Assembly (NCBI GenBank): GCA_031549525.1
Contig: JAVBPQ010000125.1
Coordinates: 1 to 38,576 of the forward strand
Direction of reading: 5' to 3'
Length of the DNA stretch: 38,576 bases
Source: WQUF01 sp031549525
Lineage (GTDB): Bacteria; Bacillota; Clostridia; Clostridiales; Clostridiaceae
Part shown: one piece after another, positions 24,808 to 33,676 of the stretch
Layout of the letters: each line of letters starts with the position of its first letter
Numbering within the stretch: position 1 is the first letter of the stretch
Notes under the pieces: model-generated
The model's input: the letters and a program-made list of their open reading frames with translations, nothing else
The model's database searches: none
What the model was told of the DNA's origin: nothing
Position numbers and translations under genes: made by a program

Positions 24808-26196
24808 ATGAGTAATATAGATTATATAAAATATACCCCTTTCCGTAAAAAAGAATTTTCATTGAAAACAATCATTGAAAATGTTGATGGCAAAAAAATT
24901 GTAAAAAAAGCCAGCACTAATTTAGAAAGTAATGCTTTTATAAAAAGAATATTTGATAATTATCAATTGCTTAAGAAAAGTTATGTAAATATTGAAATCT
25001 GTAAAGTTTATCAAAATCAAGCTGAGGATGAAATATTATTTGAATTTATAGAAGGACATACACTTACAGATATTTTAATAGATTTTATAAATAAAAATGA
25101 TAAAAAATCATTTATTGATCTCATATATGAATACAAATCATTGATTCTAGATAAAAATAGAATTCAAACTAAAAAAGCATTTAGTGTAACAAATAAATTT
25201 ATAGAAATATTTGGGCAATATGAAGGTATATTTCCATTTGACTATATGTCGATTACAAATATTGATATGTCATTTGATAATATAATAATCAACAATGATG
25301 ATTATTATATTATTGATTATGAATGGATATTCACTTTTCCTATACCCTTTAAATATGTTATCTATAGAAATATAAATTATTTATATACAATATTAGGGTC
25401 ACAAATTGAAATCAAAAAATTTATTTCTCTTAATGAACTTTTTAATTTATATGAAATATATGATGATGATATATGTACCTTTCAAGTTATGGAAAAAAAT
25501 TTTAATAAATATGTCTTTGGAGATAACTTTAGTATAAATAGTAAATTTTTAAAGAGTAATTATAATTTAAATCAAATTAACGAGTATAAATATCATAATT
25601 TGCAAAATTTTTATTCTCAATTATTCTGGGATTATGGAGAAGGATATGAAGAAAAAAATAGCATAGCAAAAAATATCACTATTAGTAACAAAAATACCAT
25701 TGAAATCAATTATAAAGTAGAAAATTTAAAAATAAAAAATTTAAGATTTGATCCTTTAAATGAAAACTGCATAATAGAGCTAATAGATGCTAAAATTTTA
25801 CATAAAGACAATGAAGAGCAAGCTCTAAAAGCTAATTTTAGCAATGCTTTTCATGTTGATTTAAATAAATATTATTTTTCAACAGATGATCCAAATATTC
25901 ATTTTACCATAGACTCGGATGTAAATATCACAGAAGTTAAATTTCAATTAAGATATATTTCTTATGATTCTAGAACAATCAACTTAATAGAAGAAAAAAT
26001 CATTTCTGAAAATACTAAAAATGAAATGAAAATTTCAGAACTTCAAAACCAGTTTATATCAGCAGTGGAATCAAGAGATCATTTTTTATCTTTGTACAAC
26101 GATGTTATTAATTCAAAATTTTGGAGAGCTACAAAGCCTTTTCGTATTGCAATTGAAAAAATTAAAAAAATCATCAATATCAAAAAAATATCCTAA
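24808..26196 (+). CDS. Kinase-like protein with C-terminal helical tail (WbdD-like second half)
   Basis: A 462-residue protein. Residues about 1-210 resemble the APH/LPS-kinase fold: a Lys-rich start, ILFEFIEGHTL as hinge, NIDMSFDNIIINNDD as catalytic loop (D-x4-N, with the usual His replaced by Asn) and IIDYEW as metal-binding motif. Residues about 290-400 are beta-rich, then a coiled coil (SELQNQFISAVESRDHFLSL) leads to SKFWRATKPFR, a tail common in clostridial glycan-assembly proteins. The start is the ATG at 24808 with GGAG 8 bases upstream; the TTG at 24775 lies within the preceding gene. No signal peptide. It probably works with the upstream methyltransferase. Confidence 0.75.
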   Translation: MSNIDYIKYTPFRKKEFSLKTIIENVDGKKIVKKASTNLESNAFIKRIFDNYQLLKKSYVNIEICKVYQNQAEDEILFEFIEGHTLTDILIDFINKNDKKSFIDLIYEYKSLILDKNRIQTKKAFSVTNKFIEIFGQYEGIFPFDYMSITNIDMSFDNIIINNDDYYIIDYEWIFTFPIPFKYVIYRNINYLYTILGSQIEIKKFISLNELFNLYEIYDDDICTFQVMEKNFNKYVFGDNFSINSKFLKSNYNLNQINEYKYHNLQNFYSQLFWDYGEGYEEKNSIAKNITISNKNTIEINYKVENLKIKNLRFDPLNENCIIELIDAKILHKDNEEQALKANFSNAFHVDLNKYYFSTDDPNIHFTIDSDVNITEVKFQLRYISYDSRTINLIEEKIISENTKNEMKISELQNQFISAVESRDHFLSLYNDVINSKFWRATKPFRIAIEKIKKIINIKKIS

Positions 26197-26201
26197 TTTA
26201 T

Positions 26202-26236
26202 AAAAAAGTTGAAGACTTGAGTCCTCAACTTTTTTG
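26202..26236. terminator. Bidirectional terminator
   Basis: AAAAAAGTTGAAGAC (26202-26216) pairs with GTCCTCAACTTTTTT (26221-26235), with one mismatch and a TTGA loop. A and T tails serve the kinase-like gene (+) and ybjQ (-). Confidence 0.9.
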
Positions 26237-26245
26237 ATTCAATCT

Positions 26246-26566
26246 TTAGTTTATAACAACAGCAGTACCTGAAGCTGTCACCATAAGCATACTGCCTCCC
26301 TGCCCAAGAACTTCATAATCCACATCAACCCCAACAACAGCATTAGCTCCCATTTGAGACGCACGCATTTCCATTTCTCTCATAGCTTCAGTTCTTGCCT
26401 CCATAAGCTCAGTTTCATATGTCTGGCTTCTTCCTCCAAATATATCCCTTATGCCTGCTGCAAAATCTTTTACAAAGTTTACACCGCTTATGACTTCTCC
26501 AAATACTATTCCTTTGTATTCTACTATACGTCTTCCTTCAATGGATTGAGTAGTTGTAATTATCAT
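26246..26566 (-). CDS. YbjQ/UPF0145 family protein
   Basis: A 106-residue protein covering the whole YbjQ family (IEGRRIVEYKGIVFGEVI, NFVKDFAAGIRDIFGGRS, MGANAVVGVDVDYEVLG). The family forms pentameric small domains, sometimes called heavy-metal-binding, with no settled function. GAGGTG precedes the ATG. It follows the TPR gene after 28 bases and is likely co-transcribed with it. Confidence 0.93.
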   Translation of the reverse strand: MIITTTQSIEGRRIVEYKGIVFGEVISGVNFVKDFAAGIRDIFGGRSQTYETELMEARTEAMREMEMRASQMGANAVVGVDVDYEVLGQGGSMLMVTASGTAVVIN

Positions 26567-26594
26567 AATAACACCTCTTCTTTATATTTAAATA

Positions 26595-28361
26595 CTATTC
26601 TTCTAAATTCTTCTTCCATTTCTCTAATGATCCTTTAAGCTCATCATTTAAATCTTTAACCATAAGCCAATTATACACCACAGCATATAGATAAAAGCAA
26701 TAGCTTCCTCTAGGAACCCTATTTAATAAGCTATAAAAAACACTAAAAACATTATTCCTTATTAAAGGATTTATATTTACTTCATTTGCAAGATATACTA
26801 CAGCAGGCTCTATTGGCCAATCTATCTGACCTTCACAAATCAAAAACAAATAATAAATATCTAAATTTGCAATGACAAAAACAGATGCATATTGTATGTG
26901 TTTAATCCATCTCCATGGTGTAAAGCCGTCTGGTGGGATAGGAGGGTTTAACATTATGGCAATTAACTCATTTATAGAATCCTTATTTAGCTTTTTAGAA
27001 ACATCTTGAGCATTTTTATACCAATTAAAAAAATCATACTGAGAATTTGCCATGTCATAGATAAGATCACAAACCTCATCTGAAACTTCTGTAAAACATG
27101 GAGTTTCTATATTTTCATCAAAATTCCATAGCTTTAAATAATCTTCCTTAATTCCTTTCCTAGGATCCTTATCTGGAATAGACTCTACAGTTAAATTTAA
27201 AACTGGTGAATTTTTTCCTCTTCTAAAATCATTAAGGTATAGCCTAAACGAATTTATTGCACTTGGAGCTTCTGTGTTGCTTAGATTTAAATTTATACTT
27301 CCACCTTTATCTAATGGCGGATTATTTTGAATTACCTGTTTTAGTACATTAATAGATGCTTCTTCAGGCTCTGGTATATAATCTATATATGGAGTTTTAT
27401 CCTGAAACTCCTTTAATTTTTTTACATGATTAAAAAGAAATTCTGTCCTTCTATCTTCAGGATTTTTTATAAAGTGCTCTTCTAATCTTTCATAGGCTTC
27501 TTCACTTTTTTCTAAAATATAATCTATATATAATACAGAACTAAGTGCCCAATTGCTTTTAGAATTTATACTTAGTGCATCCTCATAATACTTCTTTGCT
27601 GTTTTATAGTCACCAACATCAAAGAATAAATCACCTAAATCTAAAATGCAACTCTCACTTTCAGGATCAAAGCTATGTGCTTCTTCATAAAATTTCTTAG
27701 CCTCTTCTATGTTTCCCATATCTCTATATACCATAGCCATACCAACACATGTAGCATAATTTTTTTCAATATCATAGGCTAATTTTGCACTCTTTAAAGC
27801 ATCATCTAATCTATTCATTCTCCTTTGGACACAAGAGAGGAACCACAAAATTTTATCGTCATCTTTTATGATTTCATACCTTCTCTCAAGAAGTGAGGAA
27901 AGATGTAAGAGAGATTTATATTTATAATCTTTATCTATAATATCCACTGATCTTATTGCAGCTGACATAAAAGATGTTAATACAGAATCATGAATCTTTA
28001 AAACATCATCCACCTTAGGCTCCCAATCAATTATCCAGCAAAGATAAGGAACCTGCGGCACAGTTCTAATCACTTGAGCAATTAATCTAAAGGCTTCGTT
28101 ATATTCTCTATTTTCAAATAAGATATATGCTCTTAAAGCTACCTTAGCAAAATAATTATTATCTTCAAGCTTAATAAAATCCAATAAATCATGATTTTCT
28201 TCTATAAGCTCATTAAGATAGAAAAGCCTTTCATGATTAGCAGGATCATCTGCTATAGCACAAGATAGATGAAAAAGTGCATGATCTAGATTACCTTCAT
28301 TTTTTTCTTTAAAAAATATTTCTATATCTTCTTCTGGAGTCGTAATAGAATTATTATCCAT
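26595..28361 (-). CDS. TPR-repeat protein
   Basis: A 588-residue soluble protein with no signal or membrane helix. Residues about 170-310 hold at least three to four clear tetratricopeptide repeats (for example YRDMGNIEEAKKFYEEAHSFDP and LFFDVGDYKTAKKYYEDALSI). The N-terminal 160 residues are also helical and repeat-like. The C-terminal 220 residues (from about VLNLTVESIPD) do not look like TPR and are of unknown fold. TPR proteins bind other proteins; no partner is indicated. AAGGGGAAA precedes the ATG. Confidence 0.8.
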   Translation of the reverse strand: MDNNSITTPEEDIEIFFKEKNEGNLDHALFHLSCAIADDPANHERLFYLNELIEENHDLLDFIKLEDNNYFAKVALRAYILFENREYNEAFRLIAQVIRTVPQVPYLCWIIDWEPKVDDVLKIHDSVLTSFMSAAIRSVDIIDKDYKYKSLLHLSSLLERRYEIIKDDDKILWFLSCVQRRMNRLDDALKSAKLAYDIEKNYATCVGMAMVYRDMGNIEEAKKFYEEAHSFDPESESCILDLGDLFFDVGDYKTAKKYYEDALSINSKSNWALSSVLYIDYILEKSEEAYERLEEHFIKNPEDRRTEFLFNHVKKLKEFQDKTPYIDYIPEPEEASINVLKQVIQNNPPLDKGGSINLNLSNTEAPSAINSFRLYLNDFRRGKNSPVLNLTVESIPDKDPRKGIKEDYLKLWNFDENIETPCFTEVSDEVCDLIYDMANSQYDFFNWYKNAQDVSKKLNKDSINELIAIMLNPPIPPDGFTPWRWIKHIQYASVFVIANLDIYYLFLICEGQIDWPIEPAVVYLANEVNINPLIRNNVFSVFYSLLNRVPRGSYCFYLYAVVYNWLMVKDLNDELKGSLEKWKKNLEE

Positions 28362-28419
28362 TTAATTTCCCCTTTTAAAATTTACACTATATTTTTAAAA
28401 TTATAACATATTTAAATGT

Positions 28420-28454
28420 AAAGCTGATGAAAGTACTATAATTTCACCAGCTTT
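28420..28454 (-). terminator. Hairpin behind the M29 aminopeptidase gene
   Basis: AAAGCTGATGAAA (28420-28432) pairs with TTTCACCAGCTTT (28442-28454), 13 bp with one G-T pair and a 9-base loop, starting four bases past the stop codon. The T tract behind it is short on the minus strand. Confidence 0.75.
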
Positions 28455-28458
28455 AAAC

Positions 28459-29679
28459 TTAAATTGACCAGTTTCCATCCTTAAATACATCTATTTTTCT
28501 TCCATCATAAGTCTCTCCAATTATGCTAAGGTCACAAGATCCAACCATAAAATCTATATGAGTTAAACTTCTATTTACACAAGCTTTATCAAGTTCTTCA
28601 TCACTCATAGATCCTCCACCCTTAACACATGTAGCATATGCTCTCCCAAAAGCCAAATGACAAGAAGCATTTTCATCAAATAAAGTATTTTGAAATATTA
28701 TATCCGTTTTAGATATTGGTGAATCAAAAGGTACAAGTGCAACCTCTCCAATATACTTTGCTCCCTCATCTATATCTAAATAATTCTTCAAAACATCGTA
28801 TCCTGTTTTAGCAGAAAAATCTACAATTTTACCATCTTTAAATGTAAAATCAAAATCTGTTACCATAGTTCCTGAAATGTTCAAAGGTTTAGTACTTTTA
28901 ACATATCCATTTATTCCAAATTTATTATTTACGGTAAATATTTCTTCTGTTGGTATATTTGCAATAAATTCTACTCCATTTTTATTCGCTTCAGCCCCTC
29001 CTTGCCAAACATGATTTTTAGCAAGTTCAATGGTTAAATCGCAGGTTTTTGATTTATATTTTAAATTTTTAAAATTATAATCATTCATAATTTTACATTT
29101 ATTGATTAAGGATGATGAATGCTTAGCCCAAGCGTCAATTGGGTCATCTAAATTTATCCTTGTTGCCTCAAATAACTTTTCCCAAAGCTTCTCTTTAGCT
29201 TCTTTAAGATCAAGTTCAGGAAATACCTTTTTAGCCCAGGCATCTGTAACACAAGCTACTACAACCCAACTAGCTTCACTATTTGAAATAACCTTTCCAA
29301 ATTCTTTATTTGCAATAGACGTAGCCTTATTGTATTTACCTAACCTATCTGACGAAACATCCTTATATAGATCTGGATTAGGACATGCAATGCTTATAAC
29401 TGCAGCATCTTCTTTTAACATCTTAACAAATCCATCTATTTTCCACGTATAAAATTTTTCAAGAGCCTGTTCTGGAGCCATAGACATATACAATCTATTT
29501 ATTTCATCATCTGCAATATCTGTATACACATTAAAAGCTCCAAGTTCATAAGCTCTTTTAACTATAGCTCTATTTAGCTCCATAGCTGAAGTAGTAGTCC
29601 TTATGATGACATTTTGATTTTTCTGCAAGTTTATACCTTTTTTTAAAATTAAATCTGCATATTTTTCAAGCATATTCAT
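28459..29679 (-). CDS. M29-family aminopeptidase
   Basis: A 406-residue aminopeptidase of the AmpS/PepS/AmpT family, metal-dependent and dimeric, which removes N-terminal residues from peptides in the cytoplasm. Family patterns: NMLEKYADLILKKGINL at the N-terminus, NIPTEEIFTVNNKFGINGYV (Glu ligands), ASCHLAFGRAYATC (His ligand), LTHIDFMVGSCDLSIIG near the C-terminus. Length matches the family. The start is the ATG at 29679 with GAGG 8 bases upstream; the GTG at 29688 lies in that site. Fic lies 34 bases upstream on the same strand. Confidence 0.94.
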   Translation of the reverse strand: MNMLEKYADLILKKGINLQKNQNVIIRTTTSAMELNRAIVKRAYELGAFNVYTDIADDEINRLYMSMAPEQALEKFYTWKIDGFVKMLKEDAAVISIACPNPDLYKDVSSDRLGKYNKATSIANKEFGKVISNSEASWVVVACVTDAWAKKVFPELDLKEAKEKLWEKLFEATRINLDDPIDAWAKHSSSLINKCKIMNDYNFKNLKYKSKTCDLTIELAKNHVWQGGAEANKNGVEFIANIPTEEIFTVNNKFGINGYVKSTKPLNISGTMVTDFDFTFKDGKIVDFSAKTGYDVLKNYLDIDEGAKYIGEVALVPFDSPISKTDIIFQNTLFDENASCHLAFGRAYATCVKGGGSMSDEELDKACVNRSLTHIDFMVGSCDLSIIGETYDGRKIDVFKDGNWSI

Positions 29680-29713
29680 AATTTTCACCTCTTAAATATT
29701 TTATGGAATCTTT

Positions 29714-30475
29714 TTAAGATAACATCTCAAGATATTCTATAAGCCTTTCTTCAACATATTTCGTGATAATTTCAACCATAGGTCCTGCATCGCTCTTAGT
29801 GTAAAAAGCATCAAAGCAATCATAATAAGTTTTTCTATCTGCAAACTTAATATCTATAGCAGGATATCCTTCTTTCATAAGTTCTAGATTTAACAAAAGT
29901 CTGCCAGTTCGACCATTTCCATCAATAAATGGATGTATACCTTCAAATTTAAGATGAAATAGTGCTATAGCTTGCAATATGTGCATTGATCCTCCAATTT
30001 TTCTATAATTTAAAATAAGTTCCTCCATGGCACAAGGTATAAGATAAGGCTCTGGTGGCTCATGGATTGCACCCATAATGCGAACTGGTACTCTCCGATA
30101 TCTACCTTTATCTTCTGGTTTATCAATTAAAACAAGGCTATGAATATCCTTAATTATTTTCTCAGAAATATCTTCTTTATCTTTTACTAATTGTTCAAGA
30201 TATAAATAAGCATCTCTATGGCCAATAGCCTCTAAATGATCTTTTAGAGGCTTTTTATTGATAGTCATACCTTCTAAAATTATCATAGCCGTTTCTCTTA
30301 AAGTAAGTGTATTGCCTTCTATGGCGTTAGAATTATAAGTATATTCAACCATAAATTGTTCACGAAGACGAGAAACTTCACCAGCTGTAAAAGGACGCTT
30401 TTTACTTAATTTTTCTTTCAAAGCATCAATTTTTAAAAAAATCTGATGATAATCTTTAATATCTGAATATTCCAA
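29714..30475 (-). CDS. Fic-domain protein, class II (N-terminal inhibitory helix)
   Basis: A 253-residue protein. The catalytic motif HPFIDGNGRTGR (181-192) is intact, with H181, D185, N187 and R192, so AMP transfer to protein hydroxyls is expected. An inhibitory motif S-x3-E-G (S49-E53-G54 in YNSNAIEGN) lies N-terminal to the Fic core, which marks class II Fic proteins that control themselves. There is no HTH or other domain. The start is TTG at 30475 with GAGGTGAT in front. No separate antitoxin is needed or seen. Target unknown. Confidence 0.92.
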   Translation of the reverse strand: MEYSDIKDYHQIFLKIDALKEKLSKKRPFTAGEVSRLREQFMVEYTYNSNAIEGNTLTLRETAMIILEGMTINKKPLKDHLEAIGHRDAYLYLEQLVKDKEDISEKIIKDIHSLVLIDKPEDKGRYRRVPVRIMGAIHEPPEPYLIPCAMEELILNYRKIGGSMHILQAIALFHLKFEGIHPFIDGNGRTGRLLLNLELMKEGYPAIDIKFADRKTYYDCFDAFYTKSDAGPMVEIITKYVEERLIEYLEMLS

Positions 30476-30502
30476 AAGATCACCTCAATTAAAAACTATT
30501 GA

Positions 30503-31036
30503 TTAAAGGAGAAGTCCCATAAGCACAATATTTCTATAAACCCCATTTACAAAGTTTTCTTTTATTAAAAGCCCTTCTCTTTTAAATCCAAGCTTCTCAT
30601 AGAGCTTTATAGCTCTCGTATTCTCCTCATTGGTATTTAAACTAAGTTTTTTGGTAATCCCATTTCTCTTTGCAAAATCTATGAGATAATTCATTATGAC
30701 CTCTCCAAGACCCTGACCGCAATATTTTAAACTTATGACTATTCCTACAACACCTACATGCATGCTCTTTGATTTTTGCTTTGAATTTATGGATGAAATA
30801 GCTATGATCTTATCATCTATAGTTGATATCAATATTATTGAATTATTTTCTTTCATAGTAGCTTCAATATAATCTTGAAATGAATTTACATTAGCTGTGA
30901 ATTCATTTTTACCAAAGGATAGAAAATCTGTCTCTCCTCCTACAATATTATAAAAGTCGATCATGTCTTTAGCATCTTCTCTTTTTGCAAGTCTTGTTAT
31001 AACCTCAGTTCTGTCGTTCAAATATGTCATTTTCAT
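30503..31036 (-). CDS. GNAT-family N-acetyltransferase
   Basis: A 177-residue acetyltransferase. The acetyl-CoA-binding segment is GVVGIVISLKYCGQGLGEVIM (broken R/Q-x-x-G-x-G/A loop as CGQGLG), followed by LSLNTNEENTRAIKLYEKLGFKREG, the typical end of the fold. It resembles the RimI/phosphinothricin-acetyltransferase-like group. It starts 13 bases behind pgk, so it is probably co-transcribed with gap-pgk. Substrate unknown. Confidence 0.9.
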   Translation of the reverse strand: MKMTYLNDRTEVITRLAKREDAKDMIDFYNIVGGETDFLSFGKNEFTANVNSFQDYIEATMKENNSIILISTIDDKIIAISSINSKQKSKSMHVGVVGIVISLKYCGQGLGEVIMNYLIDFAKRNGITKKLSLNTNEENTRAIKLYEKLGFKREGLLIKENFVNGVYRNIVLMGLLL

Positions 31037-31049
31037 ATTAAAGTTCTCT

Positions 31050-32240
31050 CTACTTATTATTTAAAGCTGCTATTCCTGGAAGCTCTTCACCTTCTAAAAA
31101 CTCTAGAGATGCTCCTCCTCCAGTTGATATATGGGTCATCTTATCCCCAAATCCTAGATTATTTACAGCAGCTGCACTATCTCCTCCACCTATTATAGTA
31201 GTTGCAGAAGAATCAGCCAAAGCTTTTGCAATAGCTATAGTTCCTAATTTAAAATTCTTAAATTCAAAGACACCCATAGGTCCATTCCATATGATAGTCT
31301 TAGCTCCATCTATAGCCTTTGAAAATTCTTCTTCAGTTTTAGGTCCTATATCAAGCCCCATAAATCCTTCAGCCACATTCTCATCTTTTGTAATTTCAGC
31401 TTCAACATCTCTGTACTCAGGTGCTATCCTATTATCCCTTGGAAGCAATAATTTTACTCCTAGACTCTTTGCTTTTTCTATCATCTCTAAGGAATAATCT
31501 ATCTTATCTTTTTCAAGAAGAGAGTTTCCAATGCTATAGCCTTTAGCCTTTAAAAATGTATAAGCCATTCCTCCGCCTATTATCAAAGTATCCACCTTTG
31601 AAAGGAGGTTATCTATCACTTTTATCTTATCTGAAACCTTAGCACCACCTAAAATTGCTACAAATGGTCTCTTAGGGTTATTCACTGCATCTCCTAAAAA
31701 TTTTAACTCCTTTTGAATCAAGTATCCACATACGCAAGTATCTATAAATTTTGTAACTCCAACTGTGGAACAATGTGCTCTATGGGCAGATCCAAATGCA
31801 TCATTTACATAGACATCTGCTAAATTTGCAAGCTCCTCTGAGAATGAATCTAAATTCTTCTCCTCTTCTTGTCTAAACCTTGTATTCTCTAAAAGTATGA
31901 TATCTCCATCCTTCATCTTAGAAACAGCATCTTTTGCACTAGCACCAACAACAGTATCATCCTTTGCAAATTTTACTTCCTTTTCTAATAGCTCTGAAAG
32001 CCTCTTTGCAACCGGATCTAGAGTAAACTTTGGATCAGGTCCTTTTGTCCTTCCTAGATGAGAACATAATATTACCCTTCCGCCATGCTCTGATAAATAT
32101 TTTATAGTAGGAAGAGCTGCTACAAGCCTATTTTCATCTGTTATGGTATCACCCATTAAAGGTACATTAAAATCACACCTGACTAAAACCCTCTTACCTT
32201 TTACTTCTATATCTTCAATAGTCTTTTTATTATAATTCAT
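31050..32240 (-). CDS. pgk: Phosphoglycerate kinase
   Basis: A 396-residue glycolytic enzyme making ATP from 1,3-bisphosphoglycerate. It has VLVRCDFNVPL (substrate-binding Asp/Asn), SHLGRTKGPDPKF, ENTRF, AHRAHCS, GGAKVSDKI, and the C-terminal GGGDSAAAV and HISTGGGASLEFLEG. Length is normal. The start is the ATG at 32240 behind GAGGTG; a further 46 in-frame codons upstream run through the hairpin region and into gap and are not part of it. tpi, gpmI and eno, which often follow pgk in Firmicutes, are absent; a GNAT gene follows. Confidence 0.98.
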   Translation of the reverse strand: MNYNKKTIEDIEVKGKRVLVRCDFNVPLMGDTITDENRLVAALPTIKYLSEHGGRVILCSHLGRTKGPDPKFTLDPVAKRLSELLEKEVKFAKDDTVVGASAKDAVSKMKDGDIILLENTRFRQEEEKNLDSFSEELANLADVYVNDAFGSAHRAHCSTVGVTKFIDTCVCGYLIQKELKFLGDAVNNPKRPFVAILGGAKVSDKIKVIDNLLSKVDTLIIGGGMAYTFLKAKGYSIGNSLLEKDKIDYSLEMIEKAKSLGVKLLLPRDNRIAPEYRDVEAEITKDENVAEGFMGLDIGPKTEEEFSKAIDGAKTIIWNGPMGVFEFKNFKLGTIAIAKALADSSATTIIGGGDSAAAVNNLGFGDKMTHISTGGGASLEFLEGEELPGIAALNNK

Positions 32241-32263
32241 TTTTTCACCTCTTATAATTAAAA

Positions 32264-32299
32264 GATCTGGTCTCATAGACCATTCTATAAAACCAGATC
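32264..32299 (-). promoter_or_regulatory. Hairpin between gap and pgk
   Basis: GATCTGGT (32264-32271) pairs with ACCAGATC (32292-32299). An alternative inner hairpin is GGTCT/AGACC (32269-32273 with 32277-32281). No T run follows, so an RNA-stability or processing role, setting different gap and pgk levels, is more likely than termination. Confidence 0.6.
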
Positions 32300-32314
32300 C
32301 TATTAAATTAATTT

Positions 32315-33328
32315 CTATTTTCCATCTATAGTTGCTATATGAACTATTAAATCCATAAGCTTGTTTGAATAACCCCACTCGTTATCATACCAAGCTACAA
32401 GCTTTACAAACTTATCATCTAATAATATTCCTGCTTTAGCATCGAATATGGACGTCCTCTTATCGTGAATAAAATCAGTAGAAACGACCTCATCCTCTGT
32501 ATATCCTATGATTCCTTTTAATTCACCTTCGGAAGCTTTTTTCATGCATGCACAAATTTCTTCATATGTAGCCGATTTGTCAAGCACTACAGTTAAATCC
32601 ACTACTGAAACGTCTATAGTTGGAACTCTAAATGACATACCTGTTAATTTTCCATTTAGTTCAGGTATAACCTTTCCTACAGCTTTAGCAGCTCCTGTAG
32701 ATGAAGGTATTATATTTGCAGATGCTGCTCTTCCACCCCTCCAATCTTTATTTGAAGGACCATCTACAGTTTTTTGAGTTGCTGTTGTTGAATGGACAGT
32801 TGTCATTAATCCTTTAACTATACCAAAATTTTCATGAATCACTTTAGCAAGAGGAGCTAAGCAGTTTGTTGTACAGGAAGCATTAGAAACAATATTCATA
32901 TCTTTTTTATATGCATTCTCGTTTACCCCCATAACAAACATAGGTGCATCTGCCGATGGAGCTGAAATAACCACCTTTTTAGCGCCACCTTTTAAGTGAG
33001 CTGAAGCTTTATCTATGGTTGTAAATACTCCTGTGCATTCAGCAACGTATTCAGCTCCACAAGAAGCCCAATCTATATTTGATGCATCTTTTTCAGCAAA
33101 TACCTTTATAACTTCATCATTTACATATAGCTCGCTCTTTTCATGGTTAACAGAGATTTTACCATCAAATTGTCCATGAACAGAATCATATCTTAGCATA
33201 TATACCATGTAATCAAGGTCGATAAAAGGATCATTTATACCCTTCACATCTATATTAGGATTTTCAATAGCTGCTCTAAAAGCAAGCCTTCCAATCCTTC
33301 CAAAACCGTTAATACCAATGTTAATCAT
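32315..33328 (-). CDS. gap: Glyceraldehyde-3-phosphate dehydrogenase, type I
   Basis: A 337-residue enzyme oxidising glyceraldehyde-3-phosphate with NAD. NINIGINGFGRIGR-type Rossmann start, catalytic C152 in SNASCTTNCLAP, H179 in TVHSTTATQ, and WYDNEWGYSNK near the C-terminus. AGGAGG precedes the ATG. It leads the gap-pgk transcript. No cggR regulator gene is found upstream, unlike in Bacillus. Confidence 0.98.
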   Translation of the reverse strand: MINIGINGFGRIGRLAFRAAIENPNIDVKGINDPFIDLDYMVYMLRYDSVHGQFDGKISVNHEKSELYVNDEVIKVFAEKDASNIDWASCGAEYVAECTGVFTTIDKASAHLKGGAKKVVISAPSADAPMFVMGVNENAYKKDMNIVSNASCTTNCLAPLAKVIHENFGIVKGLMTTVHSTTATQKTVDGPSNKDWRGGRAASANIIPSSTGAAKAVGKVIPELNGKLTGMSFRVPTIDVSVVDLTVVLDKSATYEEICACMKKASEGELKGIIGYTEDEVVSTDFIHDKRTSIFDAKAGILLDDKFVKLVAWYDNEWGYSNKLMDLIVHIATIDGK

Positions 33329-33373
33329 AGAGATTACCTCCTATTTTATAAAAATCAATTGACTTAATCCAAA

Positions 33374-33401
33374 TATGCCTTAAATAAACGATTAAGGCAT
33401 A
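33374..33401 (-). promoter_or_regulatory. Hairpin or palindrome in the gap leader
   Basis: TATGCCTTAA (33374-33383) and TTAAGGCATA (33392-33401) form a perfect 10-bp stem with an 8-base loop, 46 bases before the gap start codon. No U run follows on either strand, so it is likely an mRNA stabiliser or protein site. Confidence 0.7.
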
Positions 33402-33587
33402 AATATAGAAGCAATTTTATTTTACCCATTATTTCAACTTATTATAAATCAAAAAAATTCTTTTTAAAAGCGTTTTTAAGAGATTATTTTTATAAAAACG
33501 TTGACAACAATTGCATTTTCAATCTTTTAAACTTAAAAATCCTGCCTGATGCTTATAGTAGAATATTTTTCTGTAAAAAATTTATGT

Positions 33588-33609
33588 TTATGCTAAAATA
33601 TTAGCATAA
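33588..33609. promoter_or_regulatory. Palindromic site upstream of the zinc-finger gene
   Basis: TTATGCTAA (33588-33596), four bases AATA, TTAGCATAA (33601-33609): perfect 9-bp arms with a 4-base centre. It lies about 70 bases before the zinc-finger start codon and has the size of a dimeric regulator's operator. Confidence 0.65.
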
Positions 33610-33676
33610 CTCATGTGAATTACTAGAATATATCTCACAGAAGTAGAGGTAAGATTACAAACAGGGGGAATATTTC

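Larger units (their letters stand above)
33329..33676. other. Divergent region gap / zinc-finger gene
   Basis: 348 bases with two strong inverted repeats (33374-33401 and 33588-33609). A possible gap -10 is TATAAT on the minus strand (33441-33446) with a weak -35. A TTGACA at 33501-33506 (+) lacks a good -10 at the right distance. No coding frame was seen. Confidence 0.5.

Noticed and set aside
32241..32378. N-terminal extension of phosphoglycerate kinase by 46 codons
   Set aside because: It reads through the intergenic hairpin and the end of gap, and the ATG at 32240 has the ribosome binding site and the conserved N-terminus.
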